This document shows positions 58,998 to 64,000 of a stretch of 64,000 bases of DNA, piece by piece. Every line of letters starts with the position of its first letter. Within the stretch, counting starts at the first letter, position 1. The translations under genes and the position numbers were made by a program. Below the pieces are notes generated by a model. The model ran no database searches. It worked only from the letters and a program-made list of their open reading frames with translations, and was not told where the DNA came from. Source of the stretch: Bifidobacterium vespertilionis (GTDB lineage Bacteria > Actinomycetota > Actinomycetes > Actinomycetales > Bifidobacteriaceae). Location: NCBI RefSeq assembly GCF_008698145.1, contig NZ_RZNZ01000013.1, positions 1 to 64,000 on the forward strand, given 5' to 3'.

Positions 58998-59870
58998 ATG
59001 GACAAGAAGCACATTGAAAGCGGGCTGTCGCAGGAGCAGCTGGATGCCGTCGCCGATCTGGCGCGCACCAACGTGTACGCCAAGCAGTCGAAGTGGAAGA
59101 CCTTCCGCGAACTGCCGAAGGAGGAGAAGTTCCCGTTCTTCGTGCAGCACTTCCTGCTGGCCACGGTGGCGATCGTGGCCGCGGTGGCCATTGTAATCGG
59201 CCTGGGCGTGTTCTACGCCACCCGCCCGCCAAGCACCAAGCTGGTGGTCGCCACGTTCAACCTCTCTGAGTACAACGACAAGCTTGAAAGCCTGCAGCAG
59301 GACTTCGCCGCCGCGCATCCAGACCAGGATCCCCGCGTGTTCGACATCGACTCCTCCTTCATCCTCACCTCCAAGGCGGATACGAGCCTGTCCGGGGACG
59401 GTTCCGGGGACGGTTCCGGGGACGGGACGGCGTCGGCCAGTACGTCGGCGTCGGCCAGCGCGTCGTCCTCCAATGCGGCCGGCCAGGCCGCGGACGCGAT
59501 GGCCAACGCGGCCATGGGCGGATCGTCCTATCTGGACGACTCGGCCAAGCTCGCCGTGCGCATGGCCGCCGGCGAGATCAACACGCTGATCGCGCCGAAG
59601 GACATGTTCATCGAGTTGACCCACCGCAACGCGATCAACGACCTGAGCGCCGCGCTGGACGACCAGCGGATCGCCGCGCTGGGCGACGCCGTGGTGTACG
59701 CGGACGATCTGGAATCCGGCGCCGAGCACAAGGCGATCGGCCTCGACCTGTCCAAGTCGGCCACATGGAAGGCCAAGGGGCTGCCGGACGACGCGATCTA
59801 CGGCTTCGGCAACGTGTCCGAGGGCGTGGAATGGCCGGTGGCGTTCACCGATTTCCTCAAGTTCGAGTAG
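58998..59870 (+). CDS. Single-pass membrane protein with Ser/Gly low-complexity insert, unknown function
   Basis: The 290-residue protein has a cytoplasmic N-terminus of about 50 residues, one membrane helix (about 55-75) and an exported C-terminal domain. Residues about 133-165 are low-complexity (GDGSGDGSGDG then Ser/Ala-rich), from a 12-bp DNA tandem repeat at about 59394-59425 that could vary in copy number. The rest (STKLVVATFNLSEYNDKLESLQQDF, INTLIAPKDMFIEL) vaguely recalls extracytoplasmic solute-binding folds. ATG 58998 follows GAGGAG. No family was recognised. Confidence 0.78.
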   Translation: MDKKHIESGLSQEQLDAVADLARTNVYAKQSKWKTFRELPKEEKFPFFVQHFLLATVAIVAAVAIVIGLGVFYATRPPSTKLVVATFNLSEYNDKLESLQQDFAAAHPDQDPRVFDIDSSFILTSKADTSLSGDGSGDGSGDGTASASTSASASASSSNAAGQAADAMANAAMGGSSYLDDSAKLAVRMAAGEINTLIAPKDMFIELTHRNAINDLSAALDDQRIAALGDAVVYADDLESGAEHKAIGLDLSKSATWKAKGLPDDAIYGFGNVSEGVEWPVAFTDFLKFE

Positions 59871-60083
59871 CGATCCGAGCGACGGCCCGAGCGTCGGCCT
59901 GATCCAAGCGGCGGCCCAGCATTGGTCCGATCGTCATGCGGGCCCGGGATAACGGCGGCGCATCCGGCGTATTGCGGGGCGTGTCGCGCAAATCCACACA
60001 CCGGCGTATAATCCCATAGGTTCCGGTTCACGCCCACCACAGGGGTGGACGACCCGGGTCGCCTGGATTCCATAGGAGACAAA

Positions 60084-60296
60084 ATGAAGCAGGGTATTCA
60101 TCCCGATTATCACCCGGTTGAGGTGACTTGCTCTTGCGGCAACACGTTCGTGACCCGCACCGCCGGCAAGGGAGACCACATGTTCGTTGACGTGTGCTCC
60201 CAGTGCCACCCGTTCTACACCGGCAAGCAGAAGATTCTCGACACCGGTGGCCGCGTGGCTCGCTTCGAGAAGCGCTACGGCAAGAAGACCAAGTAG
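60084..60296 (+). CDS. rpmE: 50S ribosomal protein bL31 (zinc-binding form)
   Basis: The 70-residue protein has the zinc-type cysteines (CSCG at about 16-19 and CSQC at 38-41), so it is the C+ form that acts also as a zinc store. ATG 60084 follows TAGGAG. It is followed by a strong terminator. Confidence 0.97.
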   Translation: MKQGIHPDYHPVEVTCSCGNTFVTRTAGKGDHMFVDVCSQCHPFYTGKQKILDTGGRVARFEKRYGKKTK

Positions 60297-60306
60297 CATA
60301 CTTCAG

Positions 60307-60343
60307 CGCCAGCCCCCGCATACCCTGCGCCGGCTGGCGTTTT
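60307..60343 (+). terminator. Terminator after rpmE
   Basis: CGCCAGCC (60307-60314) pairs with GGCTGGCG (60332-60339), followed by TTTT. The 17-base loop contains further GC pairing (GCG/CGC). Confidence 0.85.
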
Positions 60344-60428
60344 CATATCCAAAACCGTTTTCGCCCGGATTCGCCGGGCACCCATTCCAATCGAGCATCG
60401 TTCAAGCAAGCTTCAGGCAAGGATTTCC

Positions 60429-61517
60429 ATGGCAGACGAACAGTTCCCCGCGGCCGCGACCGCGCTGGAGGAATACCAGTCCATCGAGCAACAGATGGCC
60501 GATCCGGACATCGTGTCCAACCCGGACAAGCTGCGCAAGCTGGGCCGCCGCCACGCCGAGCTGGGCGCGATCGTGAGCGCCTACAAGGCGTATCTGCAGG
60601 TGCGCGACGATCTGGATGCCGCGCGCGAGATGGCGTCCGAGGACTCCGATTTCGCCGAGGAGGCCAGGAGCCTCGAGGCGAAGCTGCCCGATGTGACCGA
60701 AAAGCTCAGGACCGCGCTCATCCCGCGCGACCCGGACGACGCCCGCGACACGATCATGGAGATCAAGGCCGGCACCGGCGGCGAGGAGGCCGCGCTGTTC
60801 GCCGGCGACCTCATGCGCATGTACACGCGCTACGCGGAGAAGCGCGGCTGGACCGTGTCCATCCAGTCGGAGAACACCACCGAGCTCGGCGGCGTCAAGG
60901 ACGTGCAGATGGCCATCCGCGCCAAGGGCACGCCCGCGCCGGAGGACGGCGTGTGGGCGTCGCTCAAGTACGAAGGCGGCGTGCACCGCGTGCAGCGCAT
61001 CCCCGTCACCGAATCGCAGGGCCGCATCCAGACGTCCGCGGCCGGCGTGATCGTGTTCCCTGAGGCCGACGAGGACGACGATGAGATCGAAATCGATCCG
61101 AAGGATCTGAAGATCGACATCTTCATGAGCTCCGGCCCCGGCGGCCAGTCCGTGAACACCACGTACTCCGCCGTGCGCATGACCCATATCCCCACGGGCA
61201 TCACCGTGAACATGCAGGACGAGAAGTCGCAGATCCAGAACCGCGCGGCCGCCCTGCGCGTCCTCAAGTCCCGACTGCTCGCCATGAAGCACGAGCAGGA
61301 GGCCGCCGAGGCCGCGGACATGCGCCACTCGCAGGTCCGCTCGCTGGACCGCTCCGAGCGCATCCGCACCTACAACTTCCCGGAGAACCGCATCGTGGAC
61401 CACCGCACCAACTACAAGGCGTACAATCTGGACGCCGTGCTGGACGGCGATCTGCAGGCCGTGATCGACTCCGACATCCAGGCCGACGAGGCCGATCGCC
61501 TCGCCAACCAGAAGTGA
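60429..61517 (+). CDS. prfA: Peptide chain release factor 1
   Basis: The 362-residue factor terminates translation at UAA/UAG. The peptidyl-hydrolysis motif GGQ is at residues 238-240 ([12 protein letters not shown]; most RF1 proteins have GAGGQHVN). The PCRF domain and the coiled N-terminus are complete. The next gene encodes the methyltransferase that modifies Gln240, 13 nt downstream. Confidence 0.97.
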   Translation: MADEQFPAAATALEEYQSIEQQMADPDIVSNPDKLRKLGRRHAELGAIVSAYKAYLQVRDDLDAAREMASEDSDFAEEARSLEAKLPDVTEKLRTALIPRDPDDARDTIMEIKAGTGGEEAALFAGDLMRMYTRYAEKRGWTVSIQSENTTELGGVKDVQMAIRAKGTPAPEDGVWASLKYEGGVHRVQRIPVTESQGRIQTSAAGVIVFPEADEDDDEIEIDPKDLKIDIFMSSGPGGQSVNTTYSAVRMTHIPTGITVNMQDEKSQIQNRAAALRVLKSRLLAMKHEQEAAEAADMRHSQVRSLDRSERIRTYNFPENRIVDHRTNYKAYNLDAVLDGDLQAVIDSDIQADEADRLANQK

Positions 61518-61530
61518 GCGGCCGGCGCCG

Positions 61531-62523
61531 ATGAGCACACCGACCTGTGAATCCGTGACCGTCGCCGACCTTGTCCGTTCCGCCGCACAGCGCCTGCGCG
61601 AGGCCGGCGTGGACACCCCCGAGCATGATGCCAAGCTGCTGCTCGCCCATGTGTTCGGCTGTGAGCTGCGCGATGTGGACAAGGCCGTGCTCATGGGGGA
61701 GCGGTGGCCGCGTGGCGATGCGGATGGTTCCAATGCGTCCGATTCGGCCGGAGCCGCCGCCCCGGGCAGAGTCGCCGGCTCGGACGATCCGGATGCCAAG
61801 CTCACCGCCTTCGAGGCCTGCATCATCCGGCGCGCCCGCCGCGAGCCGCTGCAGTACATCACCGGCCACGCCCCCTTCCGCTATCTTGATCTGGAAGTGG
61901 GCCCCGGCGTGTTCATTCCGCGTCCGGAGACCGAGCTCGTGGTGCAGGAGGGGCTTGACTGGATCAACCGCCACAGCGGCCTGTACGCGCCCCGCGTGGT
62001 CGACCTGTGCGCCGGCTCCGGCGCGATCGGCCTGTCCGTGGCCGGCGAGGCGCCCGGCGCGGAGGTGTGGGCCGTGGAGATCTCCGAACGCACGGCCATG
62101 TGGACCCGGCGCAACCTTGCGAAGGTGTCCCGCATCAACCCGCAGGTGGGCTACAACTACCATCTCATCCTCGGCGACGCCACGAGTTTCAGCACGTTGA
62201 GCCAGCTCGACGGCACGGTGGATCTGGTCCTGTCCAACCCGCCCTATGTGCCCGAATCCGAGGTTCCCGAGCAGCCCGAGGTGCGCGACCACGACCCATC
62301 CCTGGCCCTCTACGGCGGTTCCGCGGATGGTTTGCTCATCCCCGAGCGGATCGTCCAGCGCGCCTATGCCCTGCTCAAGTCCGGCGGCCTGTTCGTCATG
62401 GAGCACGACATCTCCCAGGGCGACCGCCTTGCCGCCTATGCCCACGCCTGCGGATTCATCAACGCCGTCACGCGCCTCGACTACACCGGCCGGCCGCGGT
62501 ACTTGGTGGCGGAGAAGCGGTAG
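61531..62523 (+). CDS. prmC: Release-factor glutamine N5-methyltransferase
   Basis: The 330-residue SAM enzyme methylates the GGQ glutamine of release factors. The substrate-binding NPPY is in LSNPPYVPESEV, and SAM motif I is VDLCAGSGAIGLSVA. An insertion of about 30 residues (about 60-90, Gly/Ala/Asp-rich) distinguishes it from the E. coli enzyme. ATG 61531 lies directly after prfA in the classic prfA-prmC pair. Confidence 0.96.
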   Translation: MSTPTCESVTVADLVRSAAQRLREAGVDTPEHDAKLLLAHVFGCELRDVDKAVLMGERWPRGDADGSNASDSAGAAAPGRVAGSDDPDAKLTAFEACIIRRARREPLQYITGHAPFRYLDLEVGPGVFIPRPETELVVQEGLDWINRHSGLYAPRVVDLCAGSGAIGLSVAGEAPGAEVWAVEISERTAMWTRRNLAKVSRINPQVGYNYHLILGDATSFSTLSQLDGTVDLVLSNPPYVPESEVPEQPEVRDHDPSLALYGGSADGLLIPERIVQRAYALLKSGGLFVMEHDISQGDRLAAYAHACGFINAVTRLDYTGRPRYLVAEKR

Positions 62524-62526
62524 GGC

Positions 62527-62568
62527 TACTCTGGAGACATGGATGCTCTCTCGTTGAAAATCGTGTGA
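62527..62568 (+). promoter_or_regulatory. Orphan -10 with a nine-codon open frame
   Basis: TACTCT (62527-62532) ends 6 nt before ATG 62539, matching the leaderless layout seen elsewhere. The frame encodes MDALSLKIV and stops at 62568. In other actinobacteria a Sua5/YrdC-type gene often follows prmC; here nothing recognisable follows before the converging membrane gene. This may be the remnant of a deleted gene. Confidence 0.35.
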
Positions 62569-62667
62569 TGAGGGGGTTCGAACGTGACGGCCTGCTTCTG
62601 AAGCGGCATCGTGCTGGCGATTCCTTCGAATAATGCAGTGAGTTCGTCCGCCCGCGGTCGATGGCTT

Positions 62668-63993
62668 TCAGTCCGGCATCACCGCGGCTTCGGTGGCCGT
62701 GCAGGATTGCAGTGCGGCCCGGTGACGCGCGAACCAGTCCGAGAACTGCGCATCGGTGAGCCGGGACAGCGCGTCCGAAAGGTCGTTGGGACGCCGGTAG
62801 GTCTTCTCGCCCGTCTCCGGATTGACGCCGATCGCGTCCGCGTTGCCTAGCCGCACCCGGATCTCCTGCTGCACGCTGATCAGCACGTCCTCCGGTTCGC
62901 TGACCTCCGCGGCCTCGCCGACGGCCCTCGGATCGCGGACCGTGGCGCATTGCATGCGTCCGGCCACCGATTCGACCACTGCCCGCTGGACCTCCCTGAC
63001 GATCCCATCCCGGCTTTCGCCGCCGGACGGGGCGCGGAACGTCGCGGTTTCGGCGGAGACAACCCAGTCCATGGAACCGAAATGCTCGTTCATTGTCACA
63101 TGCGGTTGGGGCGCCAATTCCAGCACGCGGCTGGCGGCGGCCGCCACCTCCCCGGACAGTTGCCGATCGGCCGGATGCATGCAGACGATCACCTGCACGG
63201 ACACGTCTGAGCAGATCGGCGATTGACCGTCGGCGCGAATCAGGGGCATGGGATGGAACAGCGGCGTGATGGCCATAACCGTCGCCATGATCGCGCAGGG
63301 CCAGAGCATCAGGTCCCGCGCCCATCGGCGTCCGTCCTCGCCATCGAGCGCATTGCGACCGACCGCCAGCATGGACGTCGCCAGCACGGTGAAGAACGCG
63401 ATCCGGTATGCGCCGGTCATAGGTTCGAGCCGCCAGCCGGGGGAGGGGAAATCATTGACCCATATGGGCGCGGGCAGGAGCGCCGACCGGCCGGTGTTGA
63501 CCAAGAAGGTGTTCGTCAGCAATGATCCGAACACCAACGCCGCGAACATGCCCAACGGCAGCGCGACCATCGTCCAGCGTGAGGCGGCGACCGCCCCCAG
63601 CACGGACGCGGCGACCGTCAGCGAAGCCAACGTCACCAGGGCGGCCAGTAGCGCCGGAACGTCCGGGCCGTCGTAATCGGCGATCAGCGCGGTGCGCACG
63701 GCCAGCGGCGCGAGAGCGACGATGTAACCGGCCGTCACGGCGATGCAGCAGCCGATCGTCTGCCGCGCAAGTACGCGGAACGGCCCGCCGGCGCACAGCC
63801 GTCCGATCGCCAGATTGCCGGGGCGATAGGCGCGTCCGAACAACGCCGCCGCGACGGCGACGATCAGCGCCGGCAGCATCACGCCCTCCCGGGCCGCGAC
63901 GGTCAGCGACGACCAGCGCACCGGCGGGGCGAATAGGTAGGACGCGGTCTGGGCGAACGCGGCGATGGCCACGAGCGCGCCGAGCCCCGCCAT
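62668..63993 (-). CDS. Polytopic membrane protein, 5' end at or beyond the window edge
   Basis: At least 441 residues: about six hydrophobic segments in the first 250 residues, then a soluble C-terminal part (about 265-440) beginning RADGQSPICSDVSVQVIVCMHPAD. The shape resembles integral membrane parts of ABC-type exporters with a large extra domain, but no family was recognised. An ATG lies at 63993, only seven bases from the window end, so the true start may be outside. It converges on prmC. Confidence 0.7.
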   Translation of the reverse strand: MAGLGALVAIAAFAQTASYLFAPPVRWSSLTVAAREGVMLPALIVAVAAALFGRAYRPGNLAIGRLCAGGPFRVLARQTIGCCIAVTAGYIVALAPLAVRTALIADYDGPDVPALLAALVTLASLTVAASVLGAVAASRWTMVALPLGMFAALVFGSLLTNTFLVNTGRSALLPAPIWVNDFPSPGWRLEPMTGAYRIAFFTVLATSMLAVGRNALDGEDGRRWARDLMLWPCAIMATVMAITPLFHPMPLIRADGQSPICSDVSVQVIVCMHPADRQLSGEVAAAASRVLELAPQPHVTMNEHFGSMDWVVSAETATFRAPSGGESRDGIVREVQRAVVESVAGRMQCATVRDPRAVGEAAEVSEPEDVLISVQQEIRVRLGNADAIGVNPETGEKTYRRPNDLSDALSRLTDAQFSDWFARHRAALQSCTATEAAVMPD

Positions 63994-64000
63994 GGAACGT

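Overview
This 64 kb window looks like a chromosomal segment of a high-GC actinobacterium, most likely a Bifidobacterium. The grounds are the GC-rich codon use, a type-2 isoleucyl-tRNA synthetase under an actinobacterial-style translational T-box, a GH32 beta-fructofuranosidase beside a LacY-type sugar symporter, stand-alone YkoE and YkoF-like thiamine genes, and an actinobacterial core block (DUF3107, phosphotransferase-like protein, UvrD-like helicase, DUF3052, Lon-like protease, zincin-like hydrolase). The species cannot be fixed from sequence alone. No insertion sequence, phage, integrase, cas gene or CRISPR array was seen.

Layout. 1-190: 3' end of an rRNA operon (5S) and its terminator. 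190-1123: repeat-filled spacer and a small HTH protein. 1313-4869: T-box leader and ileS. 4962-10198: TetR regulator divergent from an MMPL exporter and a secreted heptad-repeat protein. 10344-13340: sucrose/fructo-oligosaccharide genes. 13879-15818: PLP-dependent trans-sulfuration enzyme translationally coupled to a papain/C39-like protease. 15819-16877: 1 kb of nested repeats. 16878-21182: two membrane proteins and a two-component system. 21287-22081: proC.

23850-33859 is the most unusual region. A divergent pair (a second P5C-reductase-like protein plus a VOC protein) faces an operon with an attenuator-like leader. That operon encodes a URO-D-superfamily protein with an HxC...C thiol/zinc signature, a branched-chain-amino-acid-type ABC importer compressed into three polypeptides (binding protein, fused LivH-LivM, fused LivG-LivF), a frameshifted SDR, an M20 amidohydrolase and an O-acetylhomoserine-sulfhydrylase-like PLP enzyme. 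Together they suggest import and breakdown of an N-acyl and/or methylated (possibly sulfur-containing) amino-acid derivative. The substrate is inference.

34-64 kb is mostly core: a LacI regulator, thiD and a thiamine-binding protein, VKOR-dapF-murI, the uvrD neighbourhood, tRNA-Val, a DivIVA-domain protein, dxr-ispG, recO-uppS, a cyclopropane-synthase family methyltransferase, ykoE, tRNA-Met(CAT), rpmE, prfA-prmC and a membrane protein running to the right edge.

Two genome-scale patterns stand out. First, about a dozen genes have a -10-like hexamer ending 5-9 nt before the start codon, consistent with leaderless mRNAs; this fixes several otherwise ambiguous starts. Second, the four large repeat blocks all sit between convergently transcribed genes. 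They are built from GTCATCCTGAG...AAGGATCC elements and, in two blocks, from clusters of a TGCCCAGTT/AACTGGGCA motif in both orientations.
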